A stretch of 64,000 nucleotides of DNA. Origin: Candidatus Cloacimonetes bacterium HGW-Cloacimonetes-2. Its GTDB lineage: Bacteria; Cloacimonadota; Cloacimonadia; Cloacimonadales; Cloacimonadaceae. A model generated the notes under the pieces. The model ran no database searches. It was not told the DNA's origin and was given only the letters and a program-made list of their open reading frames with translations. The position numbers and the translations under genes were made by a program. The stretch's first letter is position 1; each line of letters begins with the position of its first letter. The stretch lies in assembly GCA_002842035.1 (NCBI GenBank), contig PHBP01000006.1, forward strand, positions 85,688 to 149,687, written 5' to 3'. Positions 26,887 through 36,210 of this stretch are shown here, piece after piece.

Positions 26887-27969
26887 ATGCTTTCACAGTA
26901 TCGTAACAGGTTTGATAGTAACATTTTATCTGTATTCAAACAGGCTCTGCAGATATCGCTGCGCAATAGCCGTCGTTTTACCTTCTTTAGTACCGCCGGG
27001 TTGGCTCAAGCGAGAGCAGCCAAGCTGCGTAAACGCCACCTGATCACAGGCTTACAAGTACCACCGCTTTTGATCATCAGCATCACCAAGCGCTGTAATC
27101 TCAATTGCACCGGCTGCTATTCAAAGATCCTGCATCAGGACAATCAAAGCGAGCTCAGCCCGGAGCGCTTTCGTGAGATACTAAACGAGGCGAGCACTCT
27201 TGGCGTATCGATCATCCTCCTGGCAGGGGGCGAACCCTTGGTCAGGCGGGACATTCTGGAGGTCGCAGCCGAATTTCCCCGCATCATCTTCCCCATTTTT
27301 TCTAACGGCACTCTATTGGACGACAGTTACTTATCATTCTTTTACAAGCATCAGCATTTGATCCCCGTGATCAGTTTGGAAGGCCGCGAGCTTGAGACCG
27401 ATGCCCGGCGGGGTGACGGAATCTATCAGAACTATCTGCAGCTCGTGCCAAAGTTAAAGCAGCACAAGCTCTTCTGGGGCTCATCTTTCACGCTCACCCG
27501 GGAGAACTACAATCAGGTGCTCAGCCACGAGTTTCTAAGTGCCCAATTGGCTTTGGGCGCGGAGCTATACTTCTTTGTGGAATACGTGCCAATTGCAAGC
27601 GGGACAGAATCTTTGGTCTTGTCCAGCTGGCAAAAGGAAAACGTAACACGCAGAGTTGATCGGCTCAACAAAGACCTTCCCGGCATCTTCATAGCCTTCC
27701 CGGGCGATGAAGAGCAATATGGCGGTTGTTTGGCTGCCGGACGTGGCTTCTTACACGTCAATCCTTTCGGGCTTGCAGAGGCGTGCCCCTTTGCTCCAGT
27801 CTCGGATGTAAACCTAAGCTTTTCCACACTGCGAGAGTCACTTAGCTCCCGCTTGATGGAAATGATCCGCCAGAATCACAGCCTCTTGAAAGAAGGTGAA
27901 GGCGGATGCGCTCTCTGGGCAAATAGGGAATTTTTGCAAGAACTCAGCCGGGAAGATCGCGAAGCCTAA
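26887..27969 (+). CDS. Radical SAM protein of unknown function
   Basis: A 360-aa iron-sulfur enzyme. The radical SAM motif CNLNCTGC (CX3CX2C) is at about residues 68-75, preceded by LLIISITKR, with LAGGEPLVRRDI (the GGEP SAM-binding motif) after it. Two further cysteines near the C-terminus (GGCLAAGRG and AEACPF) suggest an auxiliary cluster or SPASM-like end, but the full set is not present. The first 60 residues are basic and helical. No neighbouring peptide or substrate gene is visible. The stop is followed by a 4-bp AAGC/GCTT stem and ten Ts at 27962-27981, a weak terminator. Confidence 0.82.
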   Translation: MLSQYRNRFDSNILSVFKQALQISLRNSRRFTFFSTAGLAQARAAKLRKRHLITGLQVPPLLIISITKRCNLNCTGCYSKILHQDNQSELSPERFREILNEASTLGVSIILLAGGEPLVRRDILEVAAEFPRIIFPIFSNGTLLDDSYLSFFYKHQHLIPVISLEGRELETDARRGDGIYQNYLQLVPKLKQHKLFWGSSFTLTRENYNQVLSHEFLSAQLALGAELYFFVEYVPIASGTESLVLSSWQKENVTRRVDRLNKDLPGIFIAFPGDEEQYGGCLAAGRGFLHVNPFGLAEACPFAPVSDVNLSFSTLRESLSSRLMEMIRQNHSLLKEGEGGCALWANREFLQELSREDREA

Positions 27970-28010
27970 GCTTTTTTTTTTACTCTCGAACTTTATCCTT
28001 GGCACTTTCT

Positions 28011-28284
28011 CCCTGCTTCAATCCCTTGGTGATCCCCTAGTGATCCCCTAGTGATTCCCTTGTGGCGACAAGGGGATCGCCAGTGCAGTGCGTGTGGTTT
28101 GCCTGATGGTTCAAGGAGGGAGATTTAAACAAGGAGAAAAGGAGGAAGGAGAGCGCTTCGCGCAGTGATGAAGTGGATAGTGGCGTGGTGTGGGAGTACC
28201 GGCGATCGCGTTCGAATTCGTTTTAGAAGGCTGTCCATTACGTCAATATAGTCAATATAGTCAATACCGTCCATTTTGTCCATC
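28011..28284 (-). repeat. Modular intergenic repeat, composite copy E
   Basis: Read on the minus strand it has, in order, six 9-bp microsatellite units (28284-28231), a GGTACTCCCAC segment in place of the double hairpin, GCGCGAAGCGC, a purine/pyrimidine linker (CTCCTTGTTTAAATC), GGCAAACCAC, the CCCCTTGTCGCCACAAGGGA hairpin and 11-bp ATCACTAGGGG units ending near 28011. No gene lies between 27970 and 28398. Confidence 0.75.
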
Positions 28285-28344
28285 TTCTGCCCAGCTGTGA
28301 TGTTTTCTGTTCACCGAGCGCAGCGCTCTCTCGTCACTCTTCAC

Positions 28345-28376
28345 AAAAAAAAGCGGGACACCAGTAGGCATCCCGC
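28345..28376 (-). terminator. Rho-independent terminator of the 2,314-aa protein gene
   Basis: Minus-strand stem GCGGGATGCC / GGTGTCCCGC around TACT (28376-28353), then eight Ts (28352-28345), 22 bp past the stop. Nearly the same sequence as the terminator at 701-732. Confidence 0.88.
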
Positions 28377-28398
28377 ATTGTAATCGGAGACTTGTAGT

Positions 28399-31300
28399 TT
28401 ACTTCATCAAGACCATCTTACGGGTGCTGCTATAGCTGCCGCAGAACATCTTGTAATAGTAGATTCCGCTGGAAACTGTGCGTCCCTGTTCATCATTACC
28501 TTCCCAGGTGGTGCTGTGGTGTCCGGCAGATTTGGTCTCATTGACCAGACGTTTTACCAACTGACCGCGCTGATTGTAGATTTCGATGCGGACAGGACCT
28601 GCATCCAGGACATCGTATTTGATCGTGGTGCTGGGATTGAAGGGATTGGGGATATTGCCCACCAGCCTGGTTTCCGTTACAGGAGCGTTTGGATCATTGT
28701 TATCCGAACCGATCACCATCACAAAGTTTACCGTGGTGGTTTGATCGGCATAGACTACAACGTCGCTGATCGTCTGAGTCTGGAAGCCATTGGCAGCAGC
28801 AGTAACATTGTAAACCCCTGTTTCTGCTACAATTACATAAGCACCGGAGTTGTTGGTCGTGGCAGTATAAGTACCTGCTGTGATGGCTGCTCCGGGGATA
28901 GGCTGATTGGTGGGAGTGCGAACCACACCGCTGATCATACCGGTCTGGGTGAGATAGACGATGCTATTGGAGAAGGACGGGCTGGACATCAGGTCGTTCG
29001 TATAGACTGAGCGAACTGCCCAGAGATATGCTCCATCGTTGATATCTCCCCAGCCAAGATCGGTGTAAGCAGGATTGGTGATCGTATTGGGCGTCAGGAG
29101 AGTCCAGTTATTGGGATTGGCTTCTTGTCCGGAGACTAATCTCCATACTCTGTAGCCCACCAGGGAGCGTTCGGAATTGCCGTTGTAACGCATTGTATTG
29201 GGAGATGGCAATTGAGCTTCTCGGCGTACAATGCCTTGCTCGATCGCTCTGGAAGGGGCGGTATTGGGAATTGTGGCTCCGTTATCACGATTTGCTCTTT
29301 GGGAACGCATCTGCATCTCACCCCAGGCAAAGCGGATAGTATCAATGTCATTGCCAATATAGACGTTGTCGATAAACCAAGTGTACCAGAGACCATCGTT
29401 TGATGGAGGATCCACAGCGTGCCAGGCAAGCTTGACTTCCTGTCCGGCATATGCGCTCAGATCGACCAGGATCGGAGTCGCATAGTAGTTCCATCCGCCG
29501 GTTTGGGCGCTGGCATCCCAGAGGACAGTCCAGTTTGTACCATTATCGACTGAGGCTTTGATGTAATAGTGATCTCCGGAAGTGGAGCCCAGGAAGACAT
29601 AGGAATCAAAGCTGAGCGAAGCCTGAGGCGGGCAGAAGAAGGTAGGCGTGATCAGCCATTCGTCTTGATGCTCATAGCTCCACCAGAGTCCGGCCTGCCA
29701 TTCTCCCTGGGTAGGAGCGACGGTGCTGGTTCCGATAGTAATAGTGCCAAATCTGCACCAGGTCGGGAAGACACCGTTGGCATTGGCAGCGCCGGTATTG
29801 GTGATGTTTTGAGTCCAGCCGAGAGGCGGGAAGGTGTTGCTTTCAAAGCCTTCGGTAAGCTCCTGGGCATTGGGATCGGGCGGCAACCAGTGGATGTTAA
29901 CTGCCTGATTGGTCGTGGTTACCTCGGCAAGTACATCTCTGGGCGGATAAGCCATCTCTGCGAGGGTGATATTTCCCATCGAGTGGTTTGTAGCTCCGAC
30001 CGTAATACTGCCTGTTTGCGGGCTGTATCCGGGATTCATAATTGTGTAGTTGTAAGTCTGGTTTGCATATACCCCGGGTATCGTGAAGGCGCCTGTGGCA
30101 TTTGTATTGGCAGTGTAGCTTTCATACCCTGTGAGGCTGATGGCAGCGCCATTGATACCGGAGCCTGTATCGCTGGCAAGGACGGTACCGGTCACATTGA
30201 CCAGAGGCAGTTGGATCATCACTCCATCCAGTGTGAGCGTAATGTCTTCCTCGATCTCAGTATCCGGGAAGCTGAGGTTTTGATAGCCGTGTTTGCTGAA
30301 TATGATATCGTAGTCATCTGCAATGATGTTGTTTATGCTGTATTGACCCTGGGCATTGGTAATGGTGCTGTAGTCTGAATCGAGCAGTTGAACCTGCACA
30401 CCCGGCATAGGCTGGTTTGAAGCATTGCGGATAGTGCCGTTCAAGTGACCCACTCCACCGGGAACTATCAGAAGCGTGGTCATCGGGAATTGCCCGGTGA
30501 GGGTGCCTTCTTCAGGATTTGCAGGATCAAAGGCTGTACCATCTGAATAGAGATGGCGGCTGCGGGTAGTACCGGTGGTGGAACACTTGAAATATGACAT
30601 ACTGCTGTAGTATTGTGTGTCCATCGGGCGCTGTACCATCACGACCAGGTTTTGCCCATTCAGATACAGATAAGGAGTGATGAAGGGGATATTGATGGTG
30701 TTTTCACCGGCAGGATAGTTCACATTGCCATCAAAGACCAGAGTAAGCTCTGTGGAAGGTATCCATCCTGTTGATAGATCAGGCTGAGTGGTAGTTCCGA
30801 GCCAGACCTTGGTCGGCATATTATCCAGGGCCGAGGCTTGGGTGAAGTTGTTGTAGAAGTTCAAGCCTTGTATAATCCCTAGCGTTCCGCCCAGCTCTGT
30901 GGCAGGAATGACCATCTCAAAGAGGCTGTTCATCCAATAGAAGTTGATGGGAAGCAGGGCATTTTCTGCACCCGTGCCAATGGTGAGATTGACCAGTCCT
31001 GCCGGGAAGACGTTCACATTAAAGTTCGGTGACTGGTCGTTGATAGTGTTCTGATCCCCGGTGAGCACTGTCTTGGCATAGATGAAGCCTGGACCTTCGG
31101 TAGTGGGTGTCCAGCTAACGGGAACCGTTACACTTTGGTTTGCAGGAACTGCCGTGCCTGCTGCAGAGCCGACCTCGACATCACCTGCTGTATAGAGCTT
31201 TACCTGGTAGTTGGATTGGGTATTGGTGCCCCAGTTGAAGACAGTGACAGCGTAGTTCGTAGCCATCCCAACGTTTGGAGTGGTATTTCCGGTAATACTG

Positions 31301-34300
31301 AGGGCAGCCAGATCGTTCTGAGGCGTAATCTCAAAGAGCACATCATCAACATAGATGCTGCGATAGGTGCCTCCACCGTGACGGAAAGCAATGTAGTGCC
31401 CGGTTCCTGTGTAAGAAACGAAGGGAACAACATACTGCGTCCAGTTTGCGCTCAAGCTTACCTGTTGCACCAGACTAAAGGTTCCGGGATTCTGGGGATC
31501 GGTCATCACACCTATATCCAGGAGGTAGTTGTCGCTGCCACGGGCATAGAACTTGGTACGCATCGTAGGTAGCTGGAAGGTGTTTGCCAGGGGAGGTGCG
31601 ATCAGGATCAGGGTAGCTGCGGTATCAGAGATCGTCGTCAGGGCTACGGAGTTTGGCGCGCTCTGGGCAGTGCTGGTATTGGTTGTCACTGTTCCGGGAG
31701 TGCCGGTGCCTTGCATTATCCTGCTCCAGGTTACTGGCAAGGCAGGAGCGGTGACGGCGTCAAAGTTCTGCAGATAAGGCAGAGTGGAGATAGTCGCATC
31801 AATGCAGTTTGCACTGAGATTCACAATGTGAGTCTGTCTGGAACGGGCACTGCTACGCTGAGGAGTGGGCATATTATCATCAAAAGTGATAGTAGCTGCG
31901 TGCTCGCCCACAGCAGTCGGATTGTAACTCACTGTAAACTGGAAGCTCTGCCCAGTGGACAAGGTAACTGGCATAGCAGGCATATTCTGAACAGTGTAAT
32001 AAGGAGACCCAGCCAGATTTGCTGAATTGATCACCAGAGGTCCACCTCCTGCATTGATAACAGTGAAGCTTTGGCTGTGGCTGGTATTGAGCAGGACTGT
32101 GCCAAAGTTACGGTTTTCCGGGCTGATCAGGAAGACCGGCTCGTCAGAGAGCGGAGTCATCTGGAAGGTTGTCTTGGGGAAGTTTCCGCTCAGAGTGGAA
32201 CCATCAGGCGGAGCAGCAGGATCAAAGAGAGTGGAATCGCTCTGGATGTTTCTGCTGCGGGTATTGCCTATCTGCTGAGTGGCAAAGTTATTGCTTGAAT
32301 TATAATACTGCGTATCCATCGGGCGGTTCACCAACATCACGAGGTTACCGCCTGTGTAGTTAAAGGGAGTCTGCAGCGGGATCACGATAGCATTGGTGCC
32401 TATCGGATAGTTCACGGTACCATCAAAGACCAGAGTAAGCTGTCCTGATGGTATCCAGCCGGCAGAGAGATCCTGCTGTTGCGTGATGCCCAACCAGATC
32501 TTGGTAGGCATATTAGGCAGGTTTTGTGTGAAGTTGTTATAGAAAGATAAGCTGTTGATTGTCCCTACCAGACCCATCTCCTGAGTGTAGTAGATAGTCT
32601 CAAAGAGGCTGTTGCGCCAGAACATATCAACCGGATATCTACCCAATTGCGATCCATCTCCCACAGTGATAGAGAGTGTTCCTGTGGGCTGGATGATTAC
32701 ATTGAAATTCGGTGATTGGTCGTTCAGGTTGTTCTCATCACCCGTAAGCACTGTCTTGGCATAGATGTAATAATCACCCACACCTGTAGGAGTCCAAGCC
32801 ACCTGCACCTGCACTGTAGCTCCTGCACCTACGGAGAGTCCCGGAGAGCTGCCCACTTCAATGTTCTCAGGATTATAAAGCTTTACCTGATAGTTTGTTT
32901 GAGTAGCTGTACCCCAGTTATAGACAGAGACCGTGTAGATGCTCTGGCTACCGGAAGAAGGCGTGGCATTACCGGTTATGCCAATGGCTGCTATGTCGTT
33001 GACCGGCACATACTCCAGCTCAAAGTTGTCGATATAGATGCTGGTATAGGTGCTGGTATTGCCATGCTTGAAGGCAATGTACCTACCCGTTCCGGTATAG
33101 CCGGTAAAAGGCACCACAAGCTGAGCCCATTCCGTATTGCAATTGACGCTGGCTACCTCAGTAAAGGTCGCAGCAGACTGCGGATCAGTCATAATACCCA
33201 CAGATAGCGCCATATTCGCTGAGCTCGCTCTGGCTCTGAATTTGATCCGCATTGCCGGGACATTCAGGTTGTTTGCCAAAACAGGCGAGACCAGTAGCAG
33301 ATTGGATGCCATATCATCGTAGTTATACATCTGAATGGCATTGGGAGCAGTGACCACCGTCCCGGTCTGGCTTACCAGATAGGAATTTGGCGTAGCTGCC
33401 TGCACTATCTTGCTCCAGGTAATCGGAATTGCCGGAGCAGTCACATCATCAAAATTGTGCACATACGGCAAAGTATAGATCGTAGAATCCAGCGCATTAC
33501 CGGTGATTGGCACCGTATGCACCTGCCGGGTGAGAGCATCCACGATCGTGATGGTTGCAGTATGTTCACCGGCTGCAGTGGGATTGTAATTCACCGTAAA
33601 GCTGAAATTCTGCCCGGTACTAAGGTTCTGCGGCAATGTCGGCAAGCCACTAAGAGTGAAGAAGGGACTGCCGCTGATGCTCACGGAGTTTATTCCGAGC
33701 GTACCGCCGCCAGCATTCATCACGCGGACAGTGCTGTTGTGGGCGCTATTCATCAAGACCTGTCCAAAAGCCACACTCGAAGGATTGACCATAAAGAGCG
33801 GGTCTGGCGAGAGCGGCGTCATATAGAAGGATGTCTTGGGGAATTGCCCGATCGGCGAGGTCTGTGGAGGTGCAGCCGGATCGAAAGTAGTACCATCCGA
33901 ACTGGCTCGCAAAGCCCTGTTAGTCCCAACCGTCTGGCTATCAAACCTGTCATTATAATTGTAATACTGGGTATCCATAGGACGATTGACCAGCATCACC
34001 AGGTTTCCGCCGGTATAGGTGAAGATAGTTTGTAGCGGAATCAGGATGGTATTCTGCCCGGAGGGATAGTTCACGTTGCCATCATAGACCAGGGTCAACT
34101 GCGTGGAAGGAATCCACCCTGCAGAAAGATCCTGTGCAGTGGTCGTTCCCAGCCAAATTTTGGTCGGCATATTGGGTAGATTGGTTACGAAGTTATTATA
34201 AAAAGCCAAGGCAGTGATATTACCCAGCCCGGTCATCTCATTGGCAAAGTAGATATTCTCGTAGAGGCTGTTGCGGTAATACATATCAACGGGCATCAGA

Positions 34301-35343
34301 GCCTGTTCTCCTCCGGCTCCGACCGTTACGACCAGCAAACCTGCCGGCATTACGGTGATATTCAGGATTGAGGTCTGGTCGTTTTGGGGATTGGCATCAC
34401 CTGCCAAAACAACTTGCCCCCGGATTGCTACCGGTCCTTCGACTGTGGGAGTCCAGGAGATTGGATAAGTCTGGATTTCATTGGGCTGAATGGTATTCCC
34501 GGGCATCGTTGCCAAAACTGTTCCGGTACTGTTTACCAAGTTCACACTATAGGTAGTCTGAGCTGCAGTACCGCGATTGCGAACCTGCACATTGTAAATA
34601 GTAGGAGCGTTCATACCCGGGGTCAGATTACCGGTAATGCTCATCGCCACGAGGTCATTGGGTGCGGCAACGGTCGGGATAAAGCTAAAGACCGTTCCGT
34701 TTGCCGGGAAGGTACTGATGCTGTTTTGAGCAACAGTCGTGGAGAATGATGCCGGAGCTGTCAGCGAAAGGCTGTAAAACCAGGTACTTCCTCCGGGAGG
34801 CATCGTAATACCGATCGAGGCAGAAGGATTGTTTGGAGTACCGGTTGCACTGCCATAGACAAAGTCGATCTTGCCATTCTCATAGAGTAATATCTGGAAG
34901 TTATGCTGGTTGTCTCCGGAATAGTTCCAAGACAGATTCTGGTACTGCACGGTAAAGATGCGGTTTGGAGCGGTGCCGCTCAACGCATAGGATGCCACCC
35001 CTCCGGAAAGACTCGTATCATCCCATAGAGGGGCAATGTAAGGGAAGGCTGAGGTGATTGCCATGTCGTTTGAGAGGTTTGATCCGGTCGCCTGGTTGCC
35101 CAAACCGATCCATCCGTTTGAGCTTACCTTTAGCGAACTATAGCCAACATCTCCATAAGGAAAGGTGAATCCAATCTGGATCTCATCAGAGAGAGCATCA
35201 TCCGTGGATATGCCATCTATGGTGGTTCCTGTGATTGGAGTGTAAGTAGTTGTGCTGGCAGAGAAAGAATAGAATTCATCGATCCCCGCGTAGGCCATAG
35301 CCAACAGCGCCGTTAGCAGGACAACGAGCATTGCTTTCTTCAT
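28399..35343 (-). CDS. Giant secreted repeat protein (2,314 aa) with sorting tail
   Basis: The largest gene in the window. A signal peptide (1-19) is followed by a beta-rich N-terminal domain. Three long homologous modules of roughly 550 residues then begin near 231, 782 and 1346. Each contains a CARDB-like 'SITGN.TP ... NWGT' block, a 'PTKIWLGTT..DLSAGWIPS' block, a 'FG.VL.N..H' block and a 'LPY..NFD.VTAPA' block. Next come two carboxypeptidase-regulatory-like domains (about 1630-1790), a choice-of-anchor-J domain (about 1804-1998) and a third regulatory-like domain (2133-2208). The FlgD-like sorting tail (IPNPFNPSTTIKYDV ... SSGIYYYKM) ends the protein. The C-terminal third is a paralogue of the protein at 9035-14299. 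Function is unknown; a structural or adhesive surface protein is inferred. Confidence 0.92.
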   Translation of the reverse strand: MKKAMLVVLLTALLAMAYAGIDEFYSFSASTTTYTPITGTTIDGISTDDALSDEIQIGFTFPYGDVGYSSLKVSSNGWIGLGNQATGSNLSNDMAITSAFPYIAPLWDDTSLSGGVASYALSGTAPNRIFTVQYQNLSWNYSGDNQHNFQILLYENGKIDFVYGSATGTPNNPSASIGITMPPGGSTWFYSLSLTAPASFSTTVAQNSISTFPANGTVFSFIPTVAAPNDLVAMSITGNLTPGMNAPTIYNVQVRNRGTAAQTTYSVNLVNSTGTVLATMPGNTIQPNEIQTYPISWTPTVEGPVAIRGQVVLAGDANPQNDQTSILNITVMPAGLLVVTVGAGGEQALMPVDMYYRNSLYENIYFANEMTGLGNITALAFYNNFVTNLPNMPTKIWLGTTTAQDLSAGWIPSTQLTLVYDGNVNYPSGQNTILIPLQTIFTYTGGNLVMLVNRPMDTQYYNYNDRFDSQTVGTNRALRASSDGTTFDPAAPPQTSPIGQFPKTSFYMTPLSPDPLFMVNPSSVAFGQVLMNSAHNSTVRVMNAGGGTLGINSVSISGSPFFTLSGLPTLPQNLSTGQNFSFTVNYNPTAAGEHTATITIVDALTRQVHTVPITGNALDSTIYTLPYVHNFDDVTAPAIPITWSKIVQAATPNSYLVSQTGTVVTAPNAIQMYNYDDMASNLLLVSPVLANNLNVPAMRIKFRARASSANMALSVGIMTDPQSAATFTEVASVNCNTEWAQLVVPFTGYTGTGRYIAFKHGNTSTYTSIYIDNFELEYVPVNDIAAIGITGNATPSSGSQSIYTVSVYNWGTATQTNYQVKLYNPENIEVGSSPGLSVGAGATVQVQVAWTPTGVGDYYIYAKTVLTGDENNLNDQSPNFNVIIQPTGTLSITVGDGSQLGRYPVDMFWRNSLFETIYYTQEMGLVGTINSLSFYNNFTQNLPNMPTKIWLGITQQQDLSAGWIPSGQLTLVFDGTVNYPIGTNAIVIPLQTPFNYTGGNLVMLVNRPMDTQYYNSSNNFATQQIGNTRSRNIQSDSTLFDPAAPPDGSTLSGNFPKTTFQMTPLSDEPVFLISPENRNFGTVLLNTSHSQSFTVINAGGGPLVINSANLAGSPYYTVQNMPAMPVTLSTGQSFQFTVSYNPTAVGEHAATITFDDNMPTPQRSSARSRQTHIVNLSANCIDATISTLPYLQNFDAVTAPALPVTWSRIMQGTGTPGTVTTNTSTAQSAPNSVALTTISDTAATLILIAPPLANTFQLPTMRTKFYARGSDNYLLDIGVMTDPQNPGTFSLVQQVSLSANWTQYVVPFVSYTGTGHYIAFRHGGGTYRSIYVDDVLFEITPQNDLAALSITGNTTPNVGMATNYAVTVFNWGTNTQSNYQVKLYTAGDVEVGSAAGTAVPANQSVTVPVSWTPTTEGPGFIYAKTVLTGDQNTINDQSPNFNVNVFPAGLVNLTIGTGAENALLPINFYWMNSLFEMVIPATELGGTLGIIQGLNFYNNFTQASALDNMPTKVWLGTTTQPDLSTGWIPSTELTLVFDGNVNYPAGENTINIPFITPYLYLNGQNLVVMVQRPMDTQYYSSMSYFKCSTTGTTRSRHLYSDGTAFDPANPEEGTLTGQFPMTTLLIVPGGVGHLNGTIRNASNQPMPGVQVQLLDSDYSTITNAQGQYSINNIIADDYDIIFSKHGYQNLSFPDTEIEEDITLTLDGVMIQLPLVNVTGTVLASDTGSGINGAAISLTGYESYTANTNATGAFTIPGVYANQTYNYTIMNPGYSPQTGSITVGATNHSMGNITLAEMAYPPRDVLAEVTTTNQAVNIHWLPPDPNAQELTEGFESNTFPPLGWTQNITNTGAANANGVFPTWCRFGTITIGTSTVAPTQGEWQAGLWWSYEHQDEWLITPTFFCPPQASLSFDSYVFLGSTSGDHYYIKASVDNGTNWTVLWDASAQTGGWNYYATPILVDLSAYAGQEVKLAWHAVDPPSNDGLWYTWFIDNVYIGNDIDTIRFAWGEMQMRSQRANRDNGATIPNTAPSRAIEQGIVRREAQLPSPNTMRYNGNSERSLVGYRVWRLVSGQEANPNNWTLLTPNTITNPAYTDLGWGDINDGAYLWAVRSVYTNDLMSSPSFSNSIVYLTQTGMISGVVRTPTNQPIPGAAITAGTYTATTNNSGAYVIVAETGVYNVTAAANGFQTQTISDVVVYADQTTTVNFVMVIGSDNNDPNAPVTETRLVGNIPNPFNPSTTIKYDVLDAGPVRIEIYNQRGQLVKRLVNETKSAGHHSTTWEGNDEQGRTVSSGIYYYKMFCGSYSSTRKMVLMK

Positions 35344-35394
35344 AGCTAACTCCTAGATATTTATTTAAACGTTTATTTCACACACGTTCGGCAT

Positions 35395-35415
35395 CCCCGG
35401 CCGGGAAAACCGGGG
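35395..35415 (-). other. Leader hairpin upstream of the 2,314-aa protein gene
   Basis: CCCCGG (minus strand 35415-35410) pairs with CCGGGG (35400-35395) around TTTTCCCGG, about 50 bases before the start codon. It would lie in the mRNA leader and may stabilise or regulate it. CTAGGAG precedes the ATG. No clear promoter was identified upstream. Confidence 0.35.
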
Positions 35416-35584
35416 CCATTTTGTAATATCATCAGTCACTTATCTTCTTGTAGCATGCCTATCTGTCTCAAAAGGTCTTGTAACGACCTATTTAACGATT
35501 TTATGCATAAAATGTTCCCTTTTGTGGAGTTTTTGCATCAAAGACCCGGAGCCTAAGCGCGTGGCGCCTTTTGGGTGGGCAAAC

Positions 35585-36050
35585 TCCTGATTTGCCACAG
35601 CGAACGCAGATCGCAACGTGTTTTGACTTGAACAAATGCCTGTGCAATCTATCGCCGATGATACATTTTATTACCGGCATTTGTTTGAGTTAAAAACGAA
35701 AACCCGGCGCATCATCTCGGCTATCACTGCTTGCATTGTTTTTAACTCATAGTTCTGCCGAGAATGACCAGCTTGTCAATCCAAGGATACCAAGGTAGAA
35801 TTATAAGTCAAAACATGTGGGTGCGTCATCCTGACGCACAGTCCTTCCGAGCGACAAGATGTCGCTCCCACATCACCACTACACCACTTCATCACTGCGC
35901 GAAGCGCTCTCCTTCCTCCTTTTCTCCTTGTTTAAATCTCCCCTATTGAATCCCAAGGCAAAACCCTGGCACTTCTCTGGAGATCCCCTTGTCGCCACAA
36001 GGGGATCACTAGGGGATCACTAGGGGATCACCAATGGATTCAAGCAGGGA
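35585..36050 (+). repeat. Modular intergenic repeat, composite copy C (longest)
   Basis: Comprises a 110-bp upstream module (35585-35695) closely matching 56796-56904, with arms CAAATGCC and GGCATTTG. A unique stretch of about 110 bp follows, then the double hairpin (35817-35871), GCGCGAAGCGC, the CTCCTTGTTTAAATC linker, and the tail with CCCCTTGTCGCCACAAGGGG and three 11-bp GATCACTAGGG units (35976-36050). No gene was found in 35344-36210. Confidence 0.78.
35817..35871 (+). repeat. Double-hairpin intergenic element, copy C
   Basis: GTGG, perfect hairpin GTGCGTCATCCTGACGCAC (35821-35839), linker AGTCCTTCC, perfect hairpin GAGCGACAAGATGTCGCTC (35849-35867), CCAC. All three stems are intact, making this the best-formed copy. 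Confidence 0.8.
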
Positions 36051-36210
36051 CTATGCAGATCGAAGGCCTCAATCTCCACTACTAAAGGGCACGGGCAGCA
36101 ATCCGCAAGAAGGGATCAAAAAAAACTTGCCTTGATAGAGCCTTTTCAATTATTGGGTTTCTACAAAATCTGCAAAGCTTGAACAGCCATTCGAGCATAA
36201 GGGAGTGTTA

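Noticed and set aside
29569-30378. 269-codon plus-strand frame
   Set aside because: Antisense to the 2,314-aa protein gene; no start signal or domain.
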